Positions 34,170-43,327 are shown, numbered from the stretch's first letter. The stretch is DNA of 43,659 nt from Actinomycetota bacterium (GCA_963169215.1 CAUJEE010000003.1:1-43659); one strand, 5' to 3'. Notes: a model not told the origin generated them from the letters alone. Made by a program: numbers and translations.

Positions 34170-34880
34170 TCAGGCCTTGGGGCGTTCGAACTTGTAGCCC
34201 AGCCCGCGGATGGTGACGATGTGCTGGGGGTCGCCGGGGTCGACCTCCACCTTGGCCCGCAAGCGCTTGACGTGCACGTCGAGCGTCTTGGTATCGCCCA
34301 CGTAGTCACTCCCCCACACCCGGTCGATGAGCAGATCACGGGTCAGCACACGGCCGGCATTGGCCAGCAACAGGCGCAATAGTTCGAACTCCTTGAGTGG
34401 CAGTTGAACCTCCTCACCGCGAACCACGACGCGATGCTCGACCGGATCGAGGCTCACGTCGCCCACCACTGTCGTCTGTGGCTCGTGCGGTTCGTCGGGC
34501 ACGGCAGCACCGCGGCGACGCATCACCGCGCGTATGCGGGCCACCAATTCGCGCATTCGGTATGGCTTGGTGACGTAGTCGTCGGCCCCCACCTCCAGGC
34601 CCACCACAGTGTCGATCTCGGCGCTCTTGGCGGTGACCATGATGATCGGCACCTGGCTGTACTTGCGCAGTTGGCGACAGACATCGATACCGCTGATTCT
34701 CGGCAGCATCACATCGAGCAGCACCAGATCAGGCGATACCTGATCGAAGCGCTGCAGGGCGTCCACTCCATCAGTGGCGACCTCGACCCGAAAGCCCTCC
34801 TTGGTGAGGCCGATGGTCAGCGCCTCGACGTAGCCGGCTTCGTCCTCGACCACCAGGATCGTCGGCTGTCGCGTGGTCAT
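34170..34880 (-). CDS. regX3: RegX3/PhoP-like phosphate response regulator
   Basis: OmpR/PhoB-class regulator of 236 aa. The receiver domain has the phosphorylated Asp56 in 'LVLLDVMLP', Thr in 'IIMVTAKS' and Lys in 'YVTKPY'; the winged-helix domain ends with 'VWGSDYVGDTKTLDVHVKRL' and 'TIRGLGYKFE'. It closely resembles mycobacterial RegX3. Its ATG overlaps the senX3 stop (TGATG). In its family it binds direct repeats such as the PHO box seen before pstS, so it likely controls this operon in low phosphate. Confidence 0.93.
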   Translation of the reverse strand: MTTRQPTILVVEDEAGYVEALTIGLTKEGFRVEVATDGVDALQRFDQVSPDLVLLDVMLPRISGIDVCRQLRKYSQVPIIMVTAKSAEIDTVVGLEVGADDYVTKPYRMRELVARIRAVMRRRGAAVPDEPHEPQTTVVGDVSLDPVEHRVVVRGEEVQLPLKEFELLRLLLANAGRVLTRDLLIDRVWGSDYVGDTKTLDVHVKRLRAKVEVDPGDPQHIVTIRGLGYKFERPKA

Positions 34881-35956
34881 CAGGCAGTCCCTTCCGTTTC
34901 GTCGTCGATCGGGATGCGCAGGGTGAAGGTCGAGCCTTCACCCTCGCGGCTGTGCACCGACACTTCGCCCCCGTGATTGTTGGCCACATGGCGGACGATG
35001 GCCAGACCCAACCCGGTGCCACCCGTATCGCGGCTGCGGGCACGGTCGACGCGGTAGAAGCGCTCGAACACGCGGTCGATGTCGCGGGCGGGGATTCCAA
35101 CCCCCGTGTCGCACACCTCGATCTCCACCGCACCACCAGCAGCTTGCGCTCTCACCGCCACCGTGCCGCCACGATCGGTGTACTTCACCGCGTTGTCGAC
35201 CAGGTTGCTCACCGCCGACACCAGTTGCAGGCGATCGCCAACGACCGCCAGCCCGTTGCCCGGACCGACCTGCAACGTCACGCCGGCGGTCTCGGCCGGC
35301 AGGCGATGGCGGGCGGCAACCTCGCCGAACACAGCGGCGAGGCTCACCACCTCGGCCTCACCCCGCCCGCCGAGTTCGATGCGCGACAGTTCGAGCAGGT
35401 CGTCGATCGTCGCCGACACGCGATACGCCTCGGACATCATCTTGCCCGCCAGGCGGTGGGCAACGGCGAGGTCGTCGTTGTCGACAAGCGTCTCGGCCAG
35501 CACGGCCAGTGCTCCGACTGGTGTCTTCAATTCGTGGCTGATGTTGGCGATGAAGTCGGTGCGCACCGCGTCGAGGCGGGCTCTCTCGCTGACGTCGTCG
35601 ATCACGGCCATCGCCCCGTGACCTCCCAGCGGCACAGTGGAGATCAGCAAGACCCGTTGTGGCGGCCCGAAGAGTTCGAGCCGTCGTTGCGCGATCGCCC
35701 CGCCGAGCGCGTCGCGGAGCAGTTCCTCCAACGCCTCGTCGAGCAGCACCTCGGCATGACTTCCGAGACGGGCGGCGCGACTGCGGAGCACTTCGCGACC
35801 TGCCTCGTCGACCACCACCAACCCGATCGGCGCCATCTCCACCGCGGCCGCCAGGCGCTCTTCGCGTGCACGGGCGACGGTGATCTCCGAACGGCACTCG
35901 TCGAGTTCCCGACGGAGACGATCAAGCTCCGCTCGCGACCCGAAGAGCGACTTCAC
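34880..35956 (-). CDS. senX3: SenX3-like sensor histidine kinase without transmembrane segments
   Basis: 358 aa. Residues 5-38 form a coiled coil ('RAELDRLRRELDECRSE'), then a PAS-like domain ('MAPIGLVVVDEAGREVLRS'), the dimerisation helix with His141 ('NISHELKTPVGAL') and a full ATPase domain ('NLVDNAVKYTD', 'DTGVGIP', 'GGTGLGLAIV'). Mycobacterial SenX3 is similar from the PAS domain on but starts with two membrane helices; here none are seen and no room exists for a longer start, since the GTG overlaps phoU (GTGA). The kinase is therefore predicted cytosolic or bound to PhoU/PstB. It should phosphorylate RegX3. Confidence 0.92.
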   Translation of the reverse strand: MKSLFGSRAELDRLRRELDECRSEITVARAREERLAAAVEMAPIGLVVVDEAGREVLRSRAARLGSHAEVLLDEALEELLRDALGGAIAQRRLELFGPPQRVLLISTVPLGGHGAMAVIDDVSERARLDAVRTDFIANISHELKTPVGALAVLAETLVDNDDLAVAHRLAGKMMSEAYRVSATIDDLLELSRIELGGRGEAEVVSLAAVFGEVAARHRLPAETAGVTLQVGPGNGLAVVGDRLQLVSAVSNLVDNAVKYTDRGGTVAVRAQAAGGAVEIEVCDTGVGIPARDIDRVFERFYRVDRARSRDTGGTGLGLAIVRHVANNHGGEVSVHSREGEGSTFTLRIPIDDETEGTA

Positions 35957-36690
35957 CGGGTGTCGGCCGACCCCTCGCCATCGGCGAGACTCGACGGATC
36001 AGCCTCAGGATCAGCCGACTGCTCCGGCTTCTTGTGGTCGGGCACCCACCCGGTGACGATGAACCGCACCCGCTCGGCCACATTGGTCGCGTGGTCGCCG
36101 ATGCGCTCGTAGAAGCGAGCGACGTAGGCCATCTGCAGTGCCACCTGCATGTCGATTGCGCTGTGCGCATGCACCTCGAAGATGGTCTGGATGAACTGCT
36201 TCTGCATCACATCGAGGTGTTGGTCCATGTCGATCACTGCCGACGCCTTGGCGGCATCGTTGTCGACGAAGGCCTCGATCGCGGCCACCCACAGCGTCTG
36301 CGCCTGCTCTCCCATGCTCGCGATGAGGCCGCGCAGCTTGGGATTGAGCGGATGGCCGTAGATGCGCCGGCTCACCTTGCACAGGCTTGCTGCCAAGTCG
36401 CCAGAACGTTCTACTTCGGCGACGATCTTGAGGATGGCGATGATCTGGCGAAGTTCGCTGGCCACCGGCGCTTGAAGAGCGAGCATGCGGATGCATCGCT
36501 CCTCCACGTCGACGCAGCGGGCGTCGATGTCGGCATCGGCAGCGATCACCTGCTCGGCGCCGGCGAGATCGGCCTCCAGCAGCACGGCGGTGGCGCGCGG
36601 AATCGTCTCCGCCACCGTCGCCGCCACTCGGGCCAACTCGTCGCGGGTTGCCGCCAGTTCGTTGTGATAACCCTTGCGCAGTTCGTCCAT
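35953..36690 (-). CDS. phoU: Phosphate signalling complex protein PhoU
   Basis: 245-aa two-repeat helical protein that links PstSCAB activity to the sensor kinase and represses it when phosphate is plentiful. PhoU repeats with acidic metal-binding motifs are visible: 'VAEVERSGDLAASLCKVSRR' and 'ARFYERIGDHATNVAERV'. A 25-residue acidic, disordered tail extends the C-terminus. It overlaps pstB (TGATG) upstream and senX3 (GTGA) downstream, so its level is tied to both. Confidence 0.96.
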   Translation of the reverse strand: MDELRKGYHNELAATRDELARVAATVAETIPRATAVLLEADLAGAEQVIAADADIDARCVDVEERCIRMLALQAPVASELRQIIAILKIVAEVERSGDLAASLCKVSRRIYGHPLNPKLRGLIASMGEQAQTLWVAAIEAFVDNDAAKASAVIDMDQHLDVMQKQFIQTIFEVHAHSAIDMQVALQMAYVARFYERIGDHATNVAERVRFIVTGWVPDHKKPEQSADPEADPSSLADGEGSADTR

Positions 36691-37550
36691 CAGCCGAACC
36701 TTCCTGACACGTAGGCCTCCGTACGCTCGTCGGAGGGGGTGGAGAACATCTTCGGGGTCTCGTCGTACTCCACCAGTATCCCCGTGCGCCGATCGCTGTC
36801 CGGGTTCACCTCAATGGTGAAGAACGCCGTGCGGTCGCTGACGCGAGCGGCCTGTTGCATGTTGTGGGTGACGATGATGATCGTGAACTCGCTCTTGATC
36901 TCCTGCATCAGGTCTTCGATGCGAGCGGTGGCGATCGGGTCGAGCGCCGAGCACGGCTCGTCCATCAACAACACCTCCGGCTCGACGGCGATGGCTCGCG
37001 CGATGCACAAGCGCTGCTGTTGGCCTCCCGACAAGCCGAGTCCACTGGTCTTCAGTCGATCCTTCACCTCGTCCCACAGGGCGGCGCCGCGCAGCGACTT
37101 CTCCACCGCCGCGTCGAGCTCGCTCTTCTTCTTCACGCCACTGAGGCGAGGCCCGTAAGCGACGTTGTCGTAGATGCTCTTCGGGAACGGGTTGGCCTTC
37201 TGGAAAACCATACCGATGCGCCGTCGCACCTCGACCGCGTTCACCTGTGGGTCGTACAGATCGACGCCGTGGTAGCGCACCCCGCCCTCCACCCGCGCCG
37301 ACGGGATCAGGTCGTTCATCCGGTTGAAGCAGCGCAGCACCGTCGACTTGCCGCAACCGGACGGACCGATGAACGCGGTGATCTCGTTGCGCTGCACCTT
37401 GAGGTCGACGTCGCGGACCGCGCGGAACGCGCCGTAGTACACCGACAGGCCGGACGTCTCGAACACGACAGCGCCGTCGGTACCTGGATGTGCGCCGTGA
37501 TGGGGGACTTGACCGACTGTTTGGTCGAGGTGTTCGACGGTGGTCTCCAT
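36690..37550 (-). CDS. pstB: Phosphate ABC transporter ATP-binding protein
   Basis: 286 aa; drives phosphate import. Walker A 'GPSGCGKST', signature '[17 protein letters not shown]', Walker B '[14 protein letters not shown]', switch His in '[10 protein letters not shown]'. '[21 protein letters not shown]' is typical of PstB. A 28-residue N-terminal extension is present. ATG overlaps the pstA stop; its own stop overlaps phoU. Confidence 0.97.
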   Translation of the reverse strand: METTVEHLDQTVGQVPHHGAHPGTDGAVVFETSGLSVYYGAFRAVRDVDLKVQRNEITAFIGPSGCGKSTVLRCFNRMNDLIPSARVEGGVRYHGVDLYDPQVNAVEVRRRIGMVFQKANPFPKSIYDNVAYGPRLSGVKKKSELDAAVEKSLRGAALWDEVKDRLKTSGLGLSGGQQQRLCIARAIAVEPEVLLMDEPCSALDPIATARIEDLMQEIKSEFTIIIVTHNMQQAARVSDRTAFFTIEVNPDSDRRTGILVEYDETPKMFSTPSDERTEAYVSGRFG

Positions 37551-38515
37551 CAGTACTCTCGCTTCTTCTCGAATCGGTTGCGCAGCAGGATTGCTGCAAC
37601 GTTCAACAACAACACCATCCCCAGCAGCACCACGATTGCGGCTGATGTCAGGTCTTCGAAGGTCAGCCCGGTGCGCTTGCCGGGTTTGTTCACCTCGTTG
37701 CTCCAGCCGTAGATCACGATCGGCATGGCTGTGAACTTGCCCTGCATCTTCTCCACCAGGGTCTGCCCAGGCGGCGCAGCAAGGCGGCCGGTGATCGCGC
37801 CGATCAGCAGCAGCGGTGCCGCCTCACCGAGGGCTCGCGCCACGGCCAGCATCGTTCCGGTGAGAATGCCGGGGGCGGCATAGGGCAGCACATGGTCGCG
37901 GGTGGTCTCCCAGCGGGTGGCGCCGACACCGAAGCCCGCCTCGCGTAGCCCCTGGGGCACAGCGCTGACCGACTCGGCGGTAGTGATGATGATGATCGGG
38001 AGCACCAGGATGGCCAGCGTCACCCCGGCAGCGATGACGCTGCGCCCGCCGGTGAGGTTCTCGAAGCCTTTGACGAAGACGATCAGCCCGAGAATGCCGT
38101 AGACGACGCTCGGTACACCGGCCAGGTTGCGGATGTTCAACTGGATGAACCTCGTCAGCCGGGTGGGGCGTGCATACTCCTCGAGATACACGCCGGCGGA
38201 GATGCCGATGGGGAAGGCCAGCAGCACCACGAAAGCGGCGATCATCAACGATCCCCAGATGCCCTGGCTGACACCCGCCTTGTCGGGACTCGACGCAAGC
38301 TCGTTGGTGAGAAAGCCTGTGCTGCGCTTCTCGAACACCGGCAGTGCGGCGGCGACCACGTCCCACAGCAACACGGTGAGCATCAACAGCGCGGTGAGCA
38401 AGCAGGCCAGCAACAGCAGGGCGAACACGAAGCCGGCGATGTCGCGCTTGCCACGCGTGATTGCTGCGCCGACGGCCTTGGCGCTCGATTCCCTGACGGA
38501 TGCGGTGACGGTCAT
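37550..38515 (-). CDS. pstA: Phosphate ABC transporter permease PstA
   Basis: 321-aa permease with six hydrophobic segments and the inner-membrane component motif '[21 protein letters not shown]' (EAA loop) contacting PstB. '[18 protein letters not shown]' is characteristic of PstA/PstC. ATG 9 bases after pstC; its stop overlaps pstB. Confidence 0.96.
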   Translation of the reverse strand: MTVTASVRESSAKAVGAAITRGKRDIAGFVFALLLLACLLTALLMLTVLLWDVVAAALPVFEKRSTGFLTNELASSPDKAGVSQGIWGSLMIAAFVVLLAFPIGISAGVYLEEYARPTRLTRFIQLNIRNLAGVPSVVYGILGLIVFVKGFENLTGGRSVIAAGVTLAILVLPIIIITTAESVSAVPQGLREAGFGVGATRWETTRDHVLPYAAPGILTGTMLAVARALGEAAPLLLIGAITGRLAAPPGQTLVEKMQGKFTAMPIVIYGWSNEVNKPGKRTGLTFEDLTSAAIVVLLGMVLLLNVAAILLRNRFEKKREY

Positions 38516-38524
38516 CGTGGCGTC

Positions 38525-39493
38525 CTAGTACTTCGTGCGCACGCGGGCCACCACCCGCGAGGCCAACATGTTGAGCGCCAATGTCATCAGGAACAACAGC
38601 GCGCCGATGAAGAAGAGGCTCTGGAACGCGAGGCCGCTACCCACCACTTGATCGCTGCCCTGGGCCAGTTGGGCCATCGCCGATGTCATCGGTAGGCCCG
38701 GGTCGCGCGGATCCCAAGTGCGGGGCGACTGGCCGAGACGGCCTGAGGCCAGGGCCGCGACCATCGTCTCGCCGATCGCTCGCGAGACGGAGATGATCAG
38801 TGCGGCGACGATGCCCGAGACCGCCGCCGGCACCACCACCTTGGTCACGGTCGTGCTCCGTCGCGCTCCGAGGCCCGTGCTGGCCTCGCGCAGCGACCCG
38901 GGCACGGCGCGCAGCGCATCTTCTGACACTGACGCCATCAGCGGCGTCACGAGCACGCCGATGGCGACACCGGTGACCAGCAGACTGGTGTTCTGCGTGG
39001 TGTCGAACAGCGGCTTGATCAGGTCGGGCCCGAGCACGCGGAGGGCGAAGAACCCGAACACCACGCTGGGCACGCCCGCAAGCACCTCGAGGATCGGCTT
39101 CACCAGTCGGCGCGCGCGGGGCGACGCGTACTCGCTGAGATAGATCGCAGCACCGAGCCCGAGCGGACCTGCCACCACGATCGACACGATCGACACGATC
39201 AACGTGCCGAGCACGACTGTGGGGATGTCGAAGCGGTCGTTGCGCGGGTACCACCCCGGCGCCTTTCCTCCGTCGATCAACGCGCCGAGACCGACCGTGT
39301 CGGACAGCTCGGCGACGAACGTCCACGCCTCCTTGAACAGCGTCCACACGATCAACGTGCTGATCACGATCGAGGTCGCCGCGGCTGCAAACAGATACGC
39401 CCGCACCCTCGTCTCCTTGCGCATCCGGCGGCGGTTGCCACGAAGATCGGCAGGGGTGAGGGCACGGGGCGCGTCGAGAGTGAGATTGCTCAT
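38525..39493 (-). CDS. pstC: Phosphate ABC transporter permease PstC
   Basis: 322-aa permease with six hydrophobic segments; '[18 protein letters not shown]' and the EAA loop 'SLREASTGLGARRSTTVTKV' identify it. The ORF-track start at 39541 lies in the arm of the pstS/pstC hairpin, so the ATG at 39493 (MSNLTLDAPRALTPADL) is the better start. Confidence 0.95.
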   Translation of the reverse strand: MSNLTLDAPRALTPADLRGNRRRMRKETRVRAYLFAAAATSIVISTLIVWTLFKEAWTFVAELSDTVGLGALIDGGKAPGWYPRNDRFDIPTVVLGTLIVSIVSIVVAGPLGLGAAIYLSEYASPRARRLVKPILEVLAGVPSVVFGFFALRVLGPDLIKPLFDTTQNTSLLVTGVAIGVLVTPLMASVSEDALRAVPGSLREASTGLGARRSTTVTKVVVPAAVSGIVAALIISVSRAIGETMVAALASGRLGQSPRTWDPRDPGLPMTSAMAQLAQGSDQVVGSGLAFQSLFFIGALLFLMTLALNMLASRVVARVRTKY

Positions 39494-39509
39494 GTGCGGG
39501 AGCTTCCGA

Positions 39510-39541
39510 ATGATGGGGCCGGGCGGACCCGGCCCCATCAT
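39510..39541 (-). terminator. 14-bp hairpin between pstS and pstC
   Basis: ATGATGGGGCCGGG and CCCGGCCCCATCAT form a perfect 14-bp stem with a 4-base loop, starting 14 bases after the pstS stop and 16 bases before the pstC start. No T-tract follows. It is best explained as a partial terminator or an mRNA-stabilising structure that lets pstS be made in excess over the transporter core. Confidence 0.75.
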
Positions 39542-39555
39542 AGGAGGGGGATCGA

Positions 39556-40635
39556 TCAGGCCTTACCTGCCGCCCAGGCGGCGCGGGTGGCCTCGATGCG
39601 GTCGGCGGGCAGGCTGACATAGCCGGCCTCGCTCACCTGGGCCAGGCCGTCGTCGCTGAGGTACAGCTCGACGAATGAGACCACGGCCGGGTTGTCGGCC
39701 ATCGCCTGCTTGCTGACGTAGATGTACAGCGAACGGCTGATCGGATAGCTGCCGTCGGCGATTGTCTCCTCCGTCGGGGCGACGCAACCGTCACCGCCGT
39801 CGATCTCGATCGCCTTCATCTTGTCCGACTCGGCCGCGTAGAAGGCGTAGCCCACCCAGCCGAAGCTGGTGTCGCTGCCCTCGATACCCTCGACGATGAT
39901 GTTGTCGTTGGGGCTCTGGGTGTAGTCGCTGCGGGTGGTCTCCTCGGTACCGCGGGCCTCGGCGCTGTCACCGAGCACCAGCTCGACGAAGCTGTCGTAG
40001 GTGCCGCTCTCCGGGCCAGGGCCGGTGATCACCAGATCGGCGTCGGGCAGGTCGGCGTAGGCCGAGCCGAGCGCGGCAGCGATCTCGTTGGCGTCACTCC
40101 ACTTGCCGAAGCCTTCCGACTCGGGGCCGACGAGGGCGTAGATCGCCGCATAGTCGAGGCAGGTGACGGCGTCATTGTTGGGGCTGGTGGCCACGGTGAG
40201 GCCGTCGATGGCGATCTCCAGCTCGACGTACTCGATGCCTGCCGCGGCGCAGGTCTCCGCCTCGGAGTCCTTGATCTTGCGCGACGCATCGGAGATGTCC
40301 GACTCGCCGGCGCAGAACAGCTTGAAGCCGTCGCCGGTGCCGGGGCCTTCGACGCTGACGGCCAGCTCGCCGCCGCTCAGTTCGTCGGCCAGCTCGCCGA
40401 CGAGCACCGAGATCGGCTCGACGGTGGACGACCCGGAAATGAAGACCTCGCCGCCGGCGAGCTCCATGCCGGCTTCCGTGGTCTCCGGGGCCATCTCCTC
40501 AGTGGTGGCGGGGGCGTCGGTGGCCGCTGCCGTGGTATCGGCCGGCTCGGCGCCCTCGTCCTCGCCGCAGGCGACTGCCAGCAACGAGAAGGTTACGATG
40601 CCGGCGATTGCGAGCCGGCGGGACTTGGTGTTCAC
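39556..40635 (-). CDS. pstS: Phosphate-binding lipoprotein PstS
   Basis: 359-aa periplasm-like (cell-surface) phosphate receptor. The GTG at 40635 has AGAGGAGA upstream; the longer ORF of the track starts within the PHO-box promoter. Lipobox 'LLAVAC' gives a lipid anchor; a Thr/Ala/Glu-rich linker follows. Binding-site motifs are visible: 'ISGSSTVEPIS', 'GTGDGFKLFCAGESDISDAS' and 'GPGPESGTYDSF', the last two supplying Ser/Thr/Asp contacts to phosphate. It is first in the pst operon. Confidence 0.96.
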   Translation of the reverse strand: MNTKSRRLAIAGIVTFSLLAVACGEDEGAEPADTTAAATDAPATTEEMAPETTEAGMELAGGEVFISGSSTVEPISVLVGELADELSGGELAVSVEGPGTGDGFKLFCAGESDISDASRKIKDSEAETCAAAGIEYVELEIAIDGLTVATSPNNDAVTCLDYAAIYALVGPESEGFGKWSDANEIAAALGSAYADLPDADLVITGPGPESGTYDSFVELVLGDSAEARGTEETTRSDYTQSPNDNIIVEGIEGSDTSFGWVGYAFYAAESDKMKAIEIDGGDGCVAPTEETIADGSYPISRSLYIYVSKQAMADNPAVVSFVELYLSDDGLAQVSEAGYVSLPADRIEATRAAWAAGKA

Positions 40636-40672
40636 GTGTTGTTCTCCTCTGTCGGGGTTTTCGACATCCGGC

Positions 40673-40678
40673 ACCGTA
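40673..40678 (-). promoter_or_regulatory. Putative -10 box of pstS
   Basis: TACGGT on the minus strand, 37 bases before the GTG. The -35 position (GAAAGG) is poor, which fits dependence on an activator bound to the adjoining PHO box. Confidence 0.45.
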
Positions 40679-40687
40679 AACAGCCGA

Positions 40688-40727
40688 GGTGACACCCTTT
40701 CGTTAACCGGGTGAACGCCAGGTGAAC
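40688..40727 (-). promoter_or_regulatory. PHO box: four 11-bp direct repeat units before pstS
   Basis: On the minus strand, heptamers GTTCACC, GTTCACC, TAACGAA and TGTCACC begin exactly 11 bases apart. The first two match the actinobacterial PHO-box core perfectly, the fourth differs at two positions and the third is degenerate. The array reaches into the -35 region of pstS. RegX3/PhoP binding is the expected function. Confidence 0.8.
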
Positions 40728-40739
40728 TGGTCCCGAACA

Positions 40740-40793
40740 CTGGGCTCCCGCCTCGACGGCCGATCGTGCAGGCCGCGCAACGGCCGCGCCCAG
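40740..40793 (-). terminator. Possible ppk terminator
   Basis: In the spacer after ppk, CTGGGC (40793-40788, minus) can pair with GCCCAG (40745-40740, minus), enclosing smaller GC-rich pairings such as GGCCG/CGGCC. No T-tract. The call is weak. Confidence 0.25.
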
Positions 40794-40806
40794 CTGGCGG
40801 ACGCGT

Positions 40807-42849
40807 CTACTTGCGCTGGCGGTCGGCCACCCAGTTGTAGAACCGCTCCTGTGCGTCGCCGTCGGAGAACACCTCCGGCCCTCGTCGCCGCCACACCGCG
40901 TCGGACCCCAGCTCGTGGCACACGATGTCGTCGGCCAGTTCGAAGGCCAACACCTGATCAAGCCAGTCGCGGTGTTTGGGATGCAACACCGGCACCATCA
41001 CCTCGACACGCCGATCGAGGTTGCGCTCCATCCAATCGGCACTGCCGAGGAGGAACATCGGGGCGTCGCCCTCGCCGTGCTCGAAGCGCACCACCCGCGA
41101 GTGCTCGAGGTAGCGACCGAGGATGCTGCGCACGCGAATGTTCTCGCTGAGGCCCTCCACACCGGGACGCAGACAGCAGATCCCGCGGGTCAACAAATCG
41201 ACACGAACTCCGGCCTGGCTGGCGCGACAAAGGGCATCCACCATTTCCGGGTCGGTGAGTGAGTTCAGCTTGGCGACGATGTGCCCTGCTGCGCCGAACG
41301 ACGCCTCGTGCTCGATCAAGTCGAGCAGGTTGGTGCGCAGGTCGTTCGGCGCCACCAGCAGCGACTCGAACTCGACTGCTCGGCTGTAGCCGGTGAGATG
41401 GTTGAACAAGGCGGTCACATCGCTGCCCACCTGCTCGTCGCAGGTGAGGAAGCCGACGTCTTCGTAGGTGCGGGCTGTCTTCGAGTTGTAGTTGCCGGTG
41501 CCGATGTGCACATAGCGGCGCAGACCGTCGTCGTCGGCGCGCACCACCAGCGTGCACTTTGCGTGAGTCTTGAGACCCACCAGGCCGTAGACGACGTGCA
41601 CCCCCGATCGCTCCAGCGTCTTGGCCCAGCCGACGTTGGTCGCTTCGTCGAAACGAGCCTTCAGCTCGACCAGTACCGCGACCTGCACTCCACGCTCGGC
41701 AGCGCGCATCAGGCTGCGGGCGATCGGGCTGTCGCCACCGGCGCGATAGAGGGTCATCTTGATGCTCTGCACCCGCGGGTCGTCGGCCGCCTGGGCGATG
41801 AAGTTCTCGACGCTGCTGGCGAAGCTCTCGTAGGGGTGGTGCACCATCAGCGCCCGCTCACGGATGACAGAGAAGATGCTCCGATCTTGCTCCTCGGCGC
41901 GCAGAATGCGCCCGGCGGTGACCGGCGGCCAGGGGTCGTCCTTCAGATCGGGACGAGGCAGAGCGTGCAGTTGGAACAAGCAGGTGAGATCGAGCGGGTT
42001 GCGATGCACGGTGACATCGGTGGGCTCGAGATCGATTTCGCGCACGAGCAGGTCGAGCATCTCGCCGCTGATGCCCTGTTGCACCTCCAGACGCACGGCG
42101 CGGCCGAAGCGCCGTCGGCGCAGCTCCAACTCGACCGCCACCAGCAAGTCGTCGGCCTCCTCCTCCTCCAGGGTGAGGTCGGCGTTGCGGGTCACGCGGA
42201 AGACGGCATGCTCCTCGACCACCATCCCCTGGAACAGGGAGTGCATCTGGTGGGCGATGATCTGCTCGACCGGCACGAACCGCTCGCCGTCGGGCAGTGC
42301 CACCAGCCGCGGGAACACGTTGGGCACCTTCACCCGGGCGAAGCGGCGCTCGCCGGTCTCCGGATTGCTGATCATCGCCGCCAGGTTGAGCGCGAGGTTG
42401 GAGATGTAGGGGAACGGATGGGCCGGATCGACCGCCAGCGGGGTGAGCACCGGAAAGATGCGATCCTCGAACAAGCGGATCAGGAACGACTGGTCGAGCA
42501 GGCTCAGCGACTTCCAATCGACGAGCCGCACACCGCGCTCGGCGAGATCGTGCAACAAGACGTCGAGCACTTCCTCCTGATCGAGCACGAAGCGATCGGC
42601 GGCCTCCGCGATCTGATGCAGTTGTGCCTGCGGTGACACCCCGTCGGGAGCGACATGGGTGAGCCCCGCTGCCACTTGATCCTTCAGCGCGGCGACGCGG
42701 ACTTGGTAGAACTCGTCGAGGTTCGACGAGCAGATGGCGATGAACTTCACCCGCTCGAGCAAGGGGATGCCCTGCTCCTCGGCCAGAGACAGCACCCTGC
42801 GGTTGAACGCCAGCCAGCTCAGTTCGCGGTTGAGCAGGCGTGCGGACAT
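40807..42849 (-). CDS. ppk: Polyphosphate kinase 1
   Basis: Reversibly builds polyphosphate from ATP; membrane-associated storage enzyme. 680 aa, normal length. N-terminal 'LNRELSWLAFNRRVL', first PLD-like half with the autophosphorylated His in 'GLKTHAKCTLVVR' and 'YVHIGTGNYNSKTARTYEDV', second His in 'LEHSRVVRFEHG', and 'GSADWMERNLDRRVEVMVP' near the end. It starts 9 bases after the small upstream gene and is separated from pstS by the PHO-box promoter, so it is upstream of the pst operon rather than within it. Confidence 0.97.
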   Translation of the reverse strand: MSARLLNRELSWLAFNRRVLSLAEEQGIPLLERVKFIAICSSNLDEFYQVRVAALKDQVAAGLTHVAPDGVSPQAQLHQIAEAADRFVLDQEEVLDVLLHDLAERGVRLVDWKSLSLLDQSFLIRLFEDRIFPVLTPLAVDPAHPFPYISNLALNLAAMISNPETGERRFARVKVPNVFPRLVALPDGERFVPVEQIIAHQMHSLFQGMVVEEHAVFRVTRNADLTLEEEEADDLLVAVELELRRRRFGRAVRLEVQQGISGEMLDLLVREIDLEPTDVTVHRNPLDLTCLFQLHALPRPDLKDDPWPPVTAGRILRAEEQDRSIFSVIRERALMVHHPYESFASSVENFIAQAADDPRVQSIKMTLYRAGGDSPIARSLMRAAERGVQVAVLVELKARFDEATNVGWAKTLERSGVHVVYGLVGLKTHAKCTLVVRADDDGLRRYVHIGTGNYNSKTARTYEDVGFLTCDEQVGSDVTALFNHLTGYSRAVEFESLLVAPNDLRTNLLDLIEHEASFGAAGHIVAKLNSLTDPEMVDALCRASQAGVRVDLLTRGICCLRPGVEGLSENIRVRSILGRYLEHSRVVRFEHGEGDAPMFLLGSADWMERNLDRRVEVMVPVLHPKHRDWLDQVLAFELADDIVCHELGSDAVWRRRGPEVFSDGDAQERFYNWVADRQRK

Positions 42850-42858
42850 CGGCGGGTT

Positions 42859-43119
42859 CTAGATGTCGTCCTCGGGGCGACCGAGATCCCACTCGAGGCT
42901 GATGCGCTCGCGCTCGGCGTCGCGCACGATGCGCTCGCGGTTGCGGCGGAACTGCGGGTCGTCACGCGGCAGCAGCACCAGCCGGGCCAGCGCCCGGGCG
43001 CGGAATTCTTCGGCCAGCGAGCGGTCGCCGTGGTCGAAGTAGATCTCCCAGTGCGGCGACACCGGCCCGAGATAGACGATGCGGGCATGTGCCCGGGGGG
43101 CTTCGAGGGTGTCACTCAT
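42859..43119 (-). CDS. Small hypothetical protein upstream of ppk
   Basis: 86 aa; I do not recognise a family. It is soluble, with a beta-like N-terminal half ('ARIVYLGPVSPHWEIYFDHG') and a charged helical half ('RARALARLVLLPRDDPQFRRN'), ending in acidic residues. It lies 9 bases before ppk on the same strand and so should be cotranscribed with it; a regulatory or accessory role in polyphosphate synthesis is only a guess. The start ATG follows TAGGCT by 8 bases without a Shine-Dalgarno, suggesting a leaderless transcript for this gene-ppk unit. Confidence 0.75.
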   Translation of the reverse strand: MSDTLEAPRAHARIVYLGPVSPHWEIYFDHGDRSLAEEFRARALARLVLLPRDDPQFRRNRERIVRDAERERISLEWDLGRPEDDI

Positions 43120-43327
43120 GGAAAACCAGCCTACCGGCAGCGGGCATCGGTCACAGATCCTCCCGCCGAGCCCCGATTCGTGTTAGAAAAGCACCTGATT
43201 CGGGAACACCGCCGACCGCCGGAGCGTCTACTCCCTCGGAAGGTTCGTCCATCTCGGGTCAAGGGCTTGAGTGCGGGCGCACCAACCGGGCCGTGATTCC
43301 CCGTCACGGCGCACAAGGAGAGAGCGC
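43120..43327. other. Divergent intergenic region, small gene-ppk / whiB
   Basis: The longest spacer in the window (208 bases). Near its left end TAGGCT (43133-43128, minus) is a likely -10 for the small gene. Its middle has a short AT-richer patch (GTGTTAGAAAAGC near 43180) that may hold the whiB promoter, but no clear -35/-10 pair can be assigned. AAGGAG (43315-43320) is the whiB ribosome-binding site. Confidence 0.4.
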
